From the NCBI RefSeq assembly GCF_050434145.1, contig NZ_JBNPVX010000032.1, positions 1-33,539 on the forward strand: DNA of 33,539 nt. The letters run 5' to 3'. Shown here piece after piece: positions 8,561-15,093 of this stretch. This DNA comes from JAISST01 sp050434145. GTDB taxonomy: Bacteria > Fusobacteriota > Fusobacteriia > Fusobacteriales > Fusobacteriaceae. The notes under the pieces were generated by a model. The model searched no databases, was not told where the DNA came from, and saw only the letters and a list, made by a program, of their open reading frames with translations. The translations under genes and the position numbers were made by a program. How positions within the stretch are numbered: position 1 is the first letter of the stretch; every line of letters starts with the position of its first letter.

Positions 8561-9631
8561 ATGATAAAATTTGCAATAATTGCATTATCGGTTATTGCAG
8601 TAGTTACTGCAATAATTAGTATAACATTGGGGAGAAATGTATTTTTAAATAGCAGTAAAATTGTATATAGTTTATTTTTAGGCTTATATTTAATATGTGT
8701 GATAGTTTATGCAATTGGTGATAAACTTCCATTTAGTATTACTCGAAATTTTTATAAGGTCACATATGTTTATTTTTCTATAATATTTTATTTGGGCTTT
8801 TTCTTTTTATTATCAAAAATAATATTAATTTTTATTAATGTAAAATATATTTATCATTTTTCTTTGGTAATAACTATATTGTTAATAATATTTGGAAACA
8901 TAATGCGTCATAAAACTACTATTACTGAATATAATATTAATACAAAAAAGAAATTGCCAAAGGAGGATTTAAAAATAGCTTTAATTTCTGATACTCATTT
9001 TGGGTATATAATAGATCATGATGATATGAATAGTTTAGTAAAACAGCTAAATGAACTTAAAGTAGATATTGTATTATATCCTGGAGATTTTGCAGATAGA
9101 GAAGTTCAACCATTATTGAAGATGGATTTATTTTCTGGAATGAAAGAAATCCGAACCGAATATGGAGTTTTTTTATCTTTGGGAAATCATGATTTGTTTG
9201 ATAATAAGACTGATGTAATGGTGGAAAAATTGGCTATTAATGATGTAAAAGTACTAAGAGATGAAAAATTTTTGATTGAAAACATGCTGATAATTGGGAA
9301 GGATTGGGGTTCTAAAATGGATTTGTCTAAAATAGTTTCTGATGATGATAAAAATAAATATAGTATGTATATTTATCATGAACCTAAAGAAGAGAATATC
9401 AATGAAGCTGTAAAAAATAATATTGATTTAATGGTTTCAGGTCATACCCATGGTGGACAAATGTTCCCAATTAATTTTGTTACTAAACTTATTTTTCCAG
9501 TACACTATGGATATAGGAGATTTGGTCATACAGATGTAATAGTTACATCTGGTGTTGGGATATGGGGACCACCCCTTAGGATTGGTTCTAAGTCAGAAAT
9601 TGTAATAATTAATCTAAAACATATAGAATAA
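8561..9631 (+). CDS. Membrane-anchored metallophosphoesterase (YkuE-like)
   Basis: A 356-residue calcineurin-like phosphoesterase with four hydrophobic segments in the first 115 residues, which anchor it to the inner membrane. The soluble domain holds the two-metal motifs in order: SDTHFG near 142-147, GDFAD in place of the usual GD-x-x-D, LGNHD, and SGHTHGGQ. Relatives hydrolyse phosphodiester or pyrophosphate bonds, including lipid-linked ones, but the substrate here is unknown. The ATG at 8561 has GAGG at 6 nt; a GTG at 8549 overlaps that ribosome site and is less likely. It diverges from the helicase gene across 175 bp and appears to be transcribed alone. Confidence 0.85.
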   Translation: MIKFAIIALSVIAVVTAIISITLGRNVFLNSSKIVYSLFLGLYLICVIVYAIGDKLPFSITRNFYKVTYVYFSIIFYLGFFFLLSKIILIFINVKYIYHFSLVITILLIIFGNIMRHKTTITEYNINTKKKLPKEDLKIALISDTHFGYIIDHDDMNSLVKQLNELKVDIVLYPGDFADREVQPLLKMDLFSGMKEIRTEYGVFLSLGNHDLFDNKTDVMVEKLAINDVKVLRDEKFLIENMLIIGKDWGSKMDLSKIVSDDDKNKYSMYIYHEPKEENINEAVKNNIDLMVSGHTHGGQMFPINFVTKLIFPVHYGYRRFGHTDVIVTSGVGIWGPPLRIGSKSEIVIINLKHIE

Positions 9632-9657
9632 AAAAATATGACAATTTCAAAAAATGA

Positions 9658-9686
9658 TTTACAAAAGACTGAAAAAATTATATAAT
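9658..9686 (+). promoter_or_regulatory. Promoter of a short transcription unit
   Basis: TTTACA (9658-9663) is separated by 17 bp from a consensus TATAAT (9681-9686). It would start transcription near 9693, about 19 nt before the GTG of the 40-residue open frame. Confidence 0.6.
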
Positions 9687-9711
9687 TATGTAGAATTTTT
9701 AAGAGGCAGTT

Positions 9712-9834
9712 GTGAAAGGCAAAGTTTTCTTTACTATTTTTACAAAAATTTGTTCTATAATAGGAATAGTAAATGTATTAGGTGGTAAATGCAGAGAATT
9801 ACCTTTAATAGGCAAGTATAAAATATTGAATTAA
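9712..9834 (+). CDS. Small hydrophobic peptide (40 aa), hypothetical
   Basis: A 40-codon frame starts at GTG (9712) with GAGG 5 nt upstream and encodes MKGKVFFTIFTKICSIIGIV, followed by a 20-residue tail with a second cysteine. The first half is hydrophobic after a basic start, like a small membrane peptide. The frame sits inside a complete unit: promoter 9658-9686, predicted start near 9693, stop at 9834, and a hairpin at 9853-9888. I recognise no family. A small membrane peptide, a type I toxin-like peptide, or a small RNA of about 190 nt with an incidental frame are all possible. The tight spacing of signals supports a real gene, although short frames are common in AT-rich DNA. Confidence 0.5.
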   Translation: MKGKVFFTIFTKICSIIGIVNVLGGKCRELPLIGKYKILN

Positions 9835-9852
9835 AAAACTAAAGTAAACAAT

Positions 9853-9888
9853 AAAGAGCTTTTAGAATATCTATTCTAGAAGCTCTTT
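9853..9888. terminator. Terminator hairpin, probably bidirectional
   Basis: AAAGAGCTTTTAGAATA (9853-9869) pairs with 9872-9888 through 17 positions with one G-T wobble. It touches the stop codon of the minus-strand hydrolase and follows the plus-strand small peptide by 18 nt, so it may end both transcripts. The T-rich tails are moderate on both strands. Confidence 0.7.
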
Positions 9889-10541
9889 TATGTTTCTATT
9901 TTAAATTTGCCTTTGGTAATAAATTCGCTAATATATTTTGCAGTCCCCATTTTTTTATGAATTTCGCTATGAATAAGAGGCAAAAGTAATGTGTCTTTGG
10001 CATTTTCTAGCTCACATTCTTTCTGGGTTAAAAGACCATCATTATATTCACCAAGCCATCTACTCAAAAATCCATAGGTTTCTGTACCAATTATTACACC
10101 AATCTCTATTTTAGGATTATTTATAACAAATTTCTTTCCTTTTTTCAGTGTTCGAAGTGGTTTGAATATTTTATCTAATATTGGAAAAACTCTTTTTATC
10201 CTGCGCCTTACTACAGAATCACGAAGAGGAGATGCAATAAGGATTATTTTGTCGACAATGTCTTGTACTTCATTGCTGGTTAATGTTTGTTCGATAAGAA
10301 CACCTCCTAATCCATAACCAACTAAAACAATTTCCTCATGTTTATCTTGTCCTCTTTTTTTTATATTTAATAAAAATTCTCTTAATATGTCAACAGATTT
10401 TTCTATTTTAGGAAATGTCAAAGGGAAATTGAGATTATCGACTTCATAACCTAACTTAATTAAATTATTTTTCAATTGTTCCATATCGTTATAATTTTTC
10501 ATAAATCCATGTATTAAGATAGCTCTATAACTCATAGGCAT
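9888..10541 (-). CDS. Alpha/beta-hydrolase fold protein lacking the nucleophile serine
   Basis: This 217-residue protein has the layout of small lipase-like alpha/beta hydrolases: the oxyanion-loop HGF at 11-13, the nucleophile-elbow region LVGYGLGG at 73-80, YNDG at 167-170 where the acid usually lies, and a histidine at 191 or 195. The elbow should read G-x-S-x-G. Here residue 77 is glycine (codon GGA), so classical catalysis is unlikely and the protein may be a binding or scaffold pseudo-enzyme. There is no signal peptide, so it is cytoplasmic. The ATG has GGAG at 7 nt. It has its own promoter upstream and a terminator touching its stop. The fold is moderately certain; the role is unknown. 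Confidence 0.75.
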   Translation of the reverse strand: MPMSYRAILIHGFMKNYNDMEQLKNNLIKLGYEVDNLNFPLTFPKIEKSVDILREFLLNIKKRGQDKHEEIVLVGYGLGGVLIEQTLTSNEVQDIVDKIILIASPLRDSVVRRRIKRVFPILDKIFKPLRTLKKGKKFVINNPKIEIGVIIGTETYGFLSRWLGEYNDGLLTQKECELENAKDTLLLPLIHSEIHKKMGTAKYISEFITKGKFKIET

Positions 10542-10586
10542 TCACTAACTCCATTATTATATAATTCAGTACAAGTATTTATCTAT

Positions 10587-10615
10587 ATTCTACACTTTTT
10601 TTTGAGTTTTGTCTA
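10587..10615 (-). promoter_or_regulatory. Promoter of the hydrolase-like gene
   Basis: On the minus strand TAGACA (10610-10615) lies 17 bp from TAGAAT (10587-10592), about 45 nt upstream of the ATG. Confidence 0.45.
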
Positions 10616-10664
10616 TCTTATTCCAGCTATGATATAGTTAGAATCTGAACAAGAACTTGATAAG

Positions 10665-10709
10665 AACAATAAGTAAGGATAAATCACAGATTTATCCTTA
10701 CTTATTGTT
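10665..10709. terminator. Perfect 21-bp hairpin, possible terminator
   Basis: Bases 10665-10685 pair perfectly with 10689-10709 around a 3-nt loop (ACA). It lies 41 nt beyond the stop of the 77-residue gene and before the next promoter, which is a terminator's position. No T-run follows on either strand, so it is not a canonical intrinsic terminator. It may instead be an RNA-stabilising hairpin or a small repeat element. Confidence 0.4.
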
Positions 10710-10750
10710 AGTTTATAAAAATATTGATTTATAAAAATTGATGTTTGAAA

Positions 10751-10984
10751 TTATTCAACAATCTGAATAAATATAGGATTGATTCTATATGTTTTACCTT
10801 TATAAAATATGCTTACAAAATCTAACTGGTGAAAAGTGTTATCCTCTTTTCTTTTATGTGGAGCCCACAAAGATGCACATTCATTGTACCAAACTAGTGG
10901 TGATTGTTTATCTCTTCCTATTGTAGATTGAGGGTCATCGCATATGTTAACCCAATTTCCTGTAAGACAAGCATAAATTTCCAT
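10751..10984 (-). CDS. Small hypothetical protein (77 aa)
   Basis: I do not recognise this protein. It is 77 residues, soluble, and rich in Trp, Tyr and Cys (MEIYACLTGNWVNICDD at the start, SLWAPHKR in the middle), which suggests a compact globular fold. Coding status is well supported by a perfect AGGAGG 6 nt before the ATG. It is the last gene of the minus-strand run that carries the MORN-variant proteins, 97 bp after the nearest of them, but unlike them it has no signal peptide. Its position next to a repeat-protein cluster does not by itself show a shared role. Confidence 0.7.
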   Translation of the reverse strand: MEIYACLTGNWVNICDDPQSTIGRDKQSPLVWYNECASLWAPHKRKEDNTFHQLDFVSIFYKGKTYRINPIFIQIVE

Positions 10985-11081
10985 AAAGATCCTCCTAAAA
11001 ATTTAATAATTAATATTTGTATATGAAAAATAAATAAAAACTATAAAACCATCTTGAAATAGTGAATAAAAACTACTGTTT

Positions 11082-11903
11082 TTACTCTTCTTCTTCTTTT
11101 AATTTTTTCTCATCTATCTTAACTTCCTTTTGGAAATTACCATTTTCATCATAAATCTTTACATTGCCAATAATTGAATCATACATCCAATTTACTTCGC
11201 TTTTTAAATTACCATTTTCATGATAATATTTTGCCTGACCATTTTTCTTACCATGACTAAATGTTATCTCTGCTTTCAGATTACCTGTTGGATAATACCA
11301 CTTTGATAAACCATCAAGAGAATCATTCTTATATACAAGTTTTTCTTGATCTTTACCATTGCTATAAAAAGTTTTGATTGTTCCATTTTTCTTTCCATTT
11401 TTAACTTTCATTTTGGAAAAAAGTTGCCCATTATTATGATAAAAAGTAACATTACCATTTTGTATCCCATTTTTGTACTCAATTTCAGATTCTACCATTC
11501 CATTTTCATAAAAACTTTTTGAAAGTCCATTTAGTTGATTTTTAGAATAATTAGATTCTGTTTTTAATCGTCCATTTTCGCTATAAAACTTTGCAATTCC
11601 CTCTTGCATTCCATTTTTATAATAAATTTCTTTTTCAATTTTACCATTTTCATAAAAACTTTTGAAAAGTCCATTTGGTCTGCCATCGACAAATGTTCCA
11701 ATTGATTGTGTTCTCTTCTCTTTTTCTTCTTTTTCCAGGTAATCCTCTTCAAAGTAAGATCTGATAGTGCCAGTGAATGGTGTATTTGAATTTTTTTCAT
11801 AAAATATATTTCTTTTGAGCTCTACACTGAACTTATCTACTTCTTTAGCATAGGAATTTGAAAAAAAACAACATAGAGATATAATTAATAAAATTTTTTT
11901 CAT
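11082..11903 (-). CDS. Secreted MORN-variant (YwqK-like) repeat protein, copy 1
   Basis: A 273-residue exported protein. A Sec signal peptide (MKKILLIISLCCFFSNSYA) is followed by a short conserved module with FYEKNSNTPFTGT, then about eight repeats of roughly 23 residues of the form FYENGKIEKEIYYKNGMQEG. This is the MORN_2 pattern, a beta-hairpin repeat. Databases often label it YwqK antitoxin, but the signal peptide places the protein outside the cytoplasm, so an antitoxin role is unsupported. A run of charged residues (DYLEKEEKEKR) interrupts the first repeat. The ATG has GAGG at 6 nt. It is downstream of two paralogues on the same strand. A role in surface binding or envelope scaffolding is inference. 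Confidence 0.85.
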   Translation of the reverse strand: MKKILLIISLCCFFSNSYAKEVDKFSVELKRNIFYEKNSNTPFTGTIRSYFEEDYLEKEEKEKRTQSIGTFVDGRPNGLFKSFYENGKIEKEIYYKNGMQEGIAKFYSENGRLKTESNYSKNQLNGLSKSFYENGMVESEIEYKNGIQNGNVTFYHNNGQLFSKMKVKNGKKNGTIKTFYSNGKDQEKLVYKNDSLDGLSKWYYPTGNLKAEITFSHGKKNGQAKYYHENGNLKSEVNWMYDSIIGNVKIYDENGNFQKEVKIDEKKLKEEEE

Positions 11904-11919
11904 ATTTACCTCAGCATAG

Positions 11920-11940
11920 GTAGTGAGAGATATTCACTAC
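11920..11940. promoter_or_regulatory. Small hairpin between two MORN genes
   Basis: GTAGTGA (11920-11926) pairs with TCACTAC (11934-11940) across a 7-nt loop. It sits just upstream of the ribosome site of the downstream gene. It might adjust mRNA stability or expression ratio within the run; no T-run follows. Confidence 0.3.
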
Positions 11941-11970
11941 TGTCTTGCTTAAACTATAAAATATCATATA

Positions 11971-12969
11971 TTATTTCTTAGGAACAAGCTCATTATCTTT
12001 AAATGTTTCTTCACTTTCTACTTTTCCTTTTTCATCATAAGAAATCACTTTGCCATTCAACATATCATTTTTAAATGTAGCAGCTAATTTAGTTTTACCA
12101 TTTTCATAATATTCTTTAAAATTTCCTTCTTTTTTTCCTGATTTGTAATTGGAAGTTGCTTTTATTTTTTCACTTTCAAAATATTCTTTGAAACTACCTT
12201 CCAATACATCATTTTTGTAAGTAGTTTCAATCATTTTCTTACCACTCTCATAATATTGCTTAAAAGCACCATTTTTCATATTATTAGTATAGTTTATTTC
12301 GCCTAATAATTTGCCACTTGGATAAAATTCTTTATATGATCCTATTTTTTTATCATCTTTGTATGCAACTTCTATGTATACTGTGCCATTTTCGTGATAT
12401 TCTTTTCCACTTCCGTTTCTCATATCATTAGCATATTCATACACACTTTTTACTTGTCCATTTTCATGGTAAGTAGTTTCAGTTCCTTCTAATAAATCAT
12501 TAGTATATGTGCATTTTCCTTTAAGTGCACCACTTTTATAATACCACGAGCAAGGACCATTAAGTTTGTCATCTTTCATAGTTCGTTCAAAGGACATTTT
12601 ACCATTTTCATAATATTCTTTTATAAAACAAACTCCAGAAATGTATTCTTCAGTCATAGAAACTTTACCACTTTCATAATAACGTGTCCAAATTCCTATT
12701 TTTTCACCATTTCTAAAATTTCCTTCAGAATGTAATTTACCATTTTCATAAAATCCTTTTGATGGTCCATCAGCTATACCATCTTTAAAATTTAATTCAG
12801 TTCTTGTTTGCCCATTGGAATACTTGCTTATACTCTTACCTGTATATGGAGTATTTTTTGTTTTTTGATACCACAAATTATTTTTATATTCTATTTGTGA
12901 AGATTCAATTTCACTTCCAATGATGCTTATACTACCCAATATGATCATTAGACTTAATAGTTTTTTCAT
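11971..12969 (-). CDS. Secreted MORN-variant (YwqK-like) repeat protein, copy 2
   Basis: At 332 residues this is the largest of three paralogues. A signal peptide (MKKLLSLMIILGSISIIGS) precedes the shared module LWYQKTKNTPYTGK and about twelve repeats of 22-24 residues with YYENGK or YYESGK cores and a KNDxLxG linker. The repeats fill the protein to the end, so it has no separate catalytic domain. The start has AAGGATGG about 9 nt upstream. The gaps to its neighbours are about 70 bp on each side, consistent with one transcript. Repeat number differs among the copies (about 8, 12 and 7), as expected if repeats are gained and lost by recombination. The ligand is unknown. Confidence 0.85.
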   Translation of the reverse strand: MKKLLSLMIILGSISIIGSEIESSQIEYKNNLWYQKTKNTPYTGKSISKYSNGQTRTELNFKDGIADGPSKGFYENGKLHSEGNFRNGEKIGIWTRYYESGKVSMTEEYISGVCFIKEYYENGKMSFERTMKDDKLNGPCSWYYKSGALKGKCTYTNDLLEGTETTYHENGQVKSVYEYANDMRNGSGKEYHENGTVYIEVAYKDDKKIGSYKEFYPSGKLLGEINYTNNMKNGAFKQYYESGKKMIETTYKNDVLEGSFKEYFESEKIKATSNYKSGKKEGNFKEYYENGKTKLAATFKNDMLNGKVISYDEKGKVESEETFKDNELVPKK

Positions 12970-13040
12970 GTAATTTTACCATCCTTCAATTAGTTAAAAA
13001 ATAATTAAAAATATTTTCAGCTACATACCAAGTAAATCAA

Positions 13041-13688
13041 TTATTTTTTGCGTTTGGTGATAACACCAAGGTCATATTTTTCTTTTTTTAATAAATGTCC
13101 TTTAACACTGTATGAATTTTGCCAACCATGTAATTGACCATTTTTGTAATTTAAAACATCTTTTTTTTCACCATTTTCGTGATATGTAATTACATCACCA
13201 TGTTCTTTACCTAAATTATAATTATATTTTCCTGATAATTCACCATTAGAGTAATAAGTACGAGCATTACCATCTAACAAGTCATCTTTATAGTTTAAGA
13301 TAGATTTTGTTTTACCATTTTCATAAAACATTTTCCAAGTACCTACTTTTTTACCATCTTTATATGTTCCTTCTATAGAGAGAGTCCCATCTTCGTAATA
13401 AGACTTATATTTTCCGTCTAATTTTGCTTGTTTCCAAGTTCTTTCAACTTTCGTATACCCACTAGAATAAAATTCTTTTTCTGTTCCATGAATAATTCCA
13501 TTTTTGTATTGTTTTTCTTCTTTTCTTTGTCCAGTGGCATAATTAAAAAAAGTTTTTCCACTATATGGTGAATTAGTATCTATATTATAATAAATACCAC
13601 TTCTATTTTCGACTTTTGAGTGGTCTACTTCTTTGGAAAATAACAATGCACTAGTTAACACACACAATATTATTATCTTCGTTCTCAT
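13041..13688 (-). CDS. Secreted MORN-variant (YwqK-like) repeat protein, copy 3
   Basis: A 215-residue exported protein with signal peptide MRTKIIILCVLTSALLFSKE, then VDHSKVENRSGIYYNIDTN and PYSGK, the same post-signal module as the two downstream paralogues, and about seven MORN-variant repeats. The ATG at 13688 was chosen because AGGAGG lies 9 nt upstream and the signal peptide then begins at once. A start ten codons earlier would put basic residues before the signal and place the ribosome site inside the coding region. It lies 56 bp after the DUF4240 gene on the same strand. The three copies probably arose by tandem duplication. Confidence 0.85.
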   Translation of the reverse strand: MRTKIIILCVLTSALLFSKEVDHSKVENRSGIYYNIDTNSPYSGKTFFNYATGQRKEEKQYKNGIIHGTEKEFYSSGYTKVERTWKQAKLDGKYKSYYEDGTLSIEGTYKDGKKVGTWKMFYENGKTKSILNYKDDLLDGNARTYYSNGELSGKYNYNLGKEHGDVITYHENGEKKDVLNYKNGQLHGWQNSYSVKGHLLKKEKYDLGVITKRKK

Positions 13689-13744
13689 TTTAATTTTCCT
13701 CCTAGTCATATTATACAATATATTCTAAGGTTTTGTTAACCTTT

Positions 13745-14467
13745 TTATTTTAAATTTTTTAACTGTTCTTCATGAATTTTATCTGATTCAATTTCTTCAA
13801 TAGACCGAAGATTCCAATATTTGTGATATAATTTTGGAAGAGTCTTGGGTAATAAATCATAAAACTCTCTATAATTAATTTCATATTTTTCATCATTAAA
13901 AATAGTATCTTTGTCTAGGTCACTCAATTGATCATCTGACAAAGTCAAATCTTCCATATTATCTTCTTTTTTGCTGGTAAGTATGTTATTTATTACTGAA
14001 TGATATTCTTTGAAATATGCAGTGCCTTTTTTTATATCAATTTCAGAAAGTATATCTGGAGTTTTCAATGCTTTATAATATATTTCTTGACCATTGGAAA
14101 TGATCCAAAAGGAGAAGGATTTGAATTTTTCTTGATCATGACTCCCATTAATAACTTTGTGTGCCATCTGCATAGCTGGAAAATCAAGTTTTTCTGCAAA
14201 TAATTCTAATATAAAAGAAAATTGGATTAATTCTTCTTTAGATAGTAATTTTAACTGGTGTTCTAGAGTTTTTATACATTCTTCTTGATTTTCATTTTTG
14301 GCAGTATCAATAATATACCAAAACTTTGATTTATCCATAGTAGATATTTTTGCAATATTTCCATACAAGTTTGACTCTACAAAAGTGTTTTCGAGTATTA
14401 AAAGTACTGTTAGAAAAAAGAAGTATTTACAAATTTTTCTCAATATAGAAAAGGTGAAATTTATCAT
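13745..14467 (-). CDS. Membrane-anchored DUF4240 protein
   Basis: A 240-residue protein with an N-terminal hydrophobic segment (KYFFFLTVLLILENTF, about 14-29) that acts as signal anchor or signal peptide. A DUF4240-like domain begins near MDKSKFWYIIDTA and continues through FSFWIISNGQEIYYKAL. DUF4240 proteins are usually cytoplasmic, small and of unknown function, so the added export segment is notable. The C-terminal third is acidic and ends in charged helices. AAAGGAG lies 6 nt before the ATG. It is the second gene of the minus-strand run, 40 bp after the small anchored protein and 56 bp before the first MORN gene, which suggests joint expression with the secreted repeat proteins. Confidence 0.75.
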   Translation of the reverse strand: MINFTFSILRKICKYFFFLTVLLILENTFVESNLYGNIAKISTMDKSKFWYIIDTAKNENQEECIKTLEHQLKLLSKEELIQFSFILELFAEKLDFPAMQMAHKVINGSHDQEKFKSFSFWIISNGQEIYYKALKTPDILSEIDIKKGTAYFKEYHSVINNILTSKKEDNMEDLTLSDDQLSDLDKDTIFNDEKYEINYREFYDLLPKTLPKLYHKYWNLRSIEEIESDKIHEEQLKNLK

Positions 14468-14507
14468 ATTATGCTCCTTTAAGCACTAAATGTTGTAAAT
14501 GATGAAA

Positions 14508-14909
14508 TTACTTTTTTTCATTAATAGTTATTTTTCCATAGTTCATAGTTGATTCTATAACAGCTTCAATTCTGTTCATTTTATTTTTTATTTCTGGAAT
14601 AACTATATGTTTATATGATTTTCCTTTATAATCAGTATATTCAATAGAAATACTGCCTTTTTCTTTGGTATCAATTTTTTCCTTAAATTTACTTTCTCTT
14701 TTAATCTCACCAGCATCAACTGTTTTATTAGTATTATCATATATAATTTTTACATTTGACAATGGTCGAATTGATTTATTATTAATAACAAGAACACCAT
14801 TTTCAAAAAAATTTTCTTTAATTTTAATAATTCCTATCCCACTCAAACAGATAAATACAAAAAGTAAACCAAATGGGATGCTTCCACGTGTAGTTATTCT
14901 AAACCCCAT
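14508..14909 (-). CDS. Small single-pass membrane protein (133 aa), hypothetical
   Basis: The product starts MGFRITTRGSIPFGLLFVF and has one membrane segment at about residues 12-31, followed by an exported domain of about 100 residues rich in Lys, Ile and Asn with alternating strand patterns (VLVINNKSIRPLSNVKIIYD). I recognise no family; a beta-sandwich fold is possible. The ATG at 14909 has AAGGTGG about 8 nt upstream and is preferred to a GTG four codons earlier. It is the first gene of the run leading to DUF4240 and the MORN proteins and directly follows a promoter-like site. Confidence 0.7.
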   Translation of the reverse strand: MGFRITTRGSIPFGLLFVFICLSGIGIIKIKENFFENGVLVINNKSIRPLSNVKIIYDNTNKTVDAGEIKRESKFKEKIDTKEKGSISIEYTDYKGKSYKHIVIPEIKNKMNRIEAVIESTMNYGKITINEKK

Positions 14910-14951
14910 ACTAAATACCACCTTTCTTTTAGTTTATTATAATAGCAATAT

Positions 14952-14960
14952 AGTATATCA
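14952..14960 (-). promoter_or_regulatory. Extended -10 promoter for the MORN-cluster run
   Basis: TGATATACT on the minus strand is a good extended -10, about 43 nt upstream of the first gene of the run. No clear -35 box is present. Confidence 0.45.
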
Positions 14961-15093
14961 TAAATTTTTATTCTTTACGACCAAGAAAATGAAAAATTAT
15001 TAAAAAATTTTATCGTGTACATTACTCCACAAATGTTATATAATATAGACATTAAATAATTAAAGTAAATTAAATTAAAAAATGAGGTAAATG

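Larger units (their letters stand above)
11082..13688 (-). repeat. Array of about 27 MORN-variant repeat units over three paralogous genes
   Basis: A 66-72 bp period, encoding Y-x-E-N-G-K followed by Y-K-N/D-G-x-x-x-G, recurs across the three genes. At DNA level the recurring word is an ACCATTTTCATAATA-like string read on the plus strand. The units are diverged, so this is an old protein repeat and not a recent DNA satellite. Confidence 0.75.

Noticed and set aside
10751..13688. Toxin-antitoxin locus, based on the YwqK-like repeats and a small adjacent protein
   Set aside because: The repeat proteins carry signal peptides, no toxin domain is visible, and the 77-residue protein has no toxin motif. 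The name alone is not evidence.
11082..13688. CRISPR-like periodicity of about 70 bp
   Set aside because: The period is in frame, diverged and explained by protein repeats; there are no identical repeats with unique spacers.
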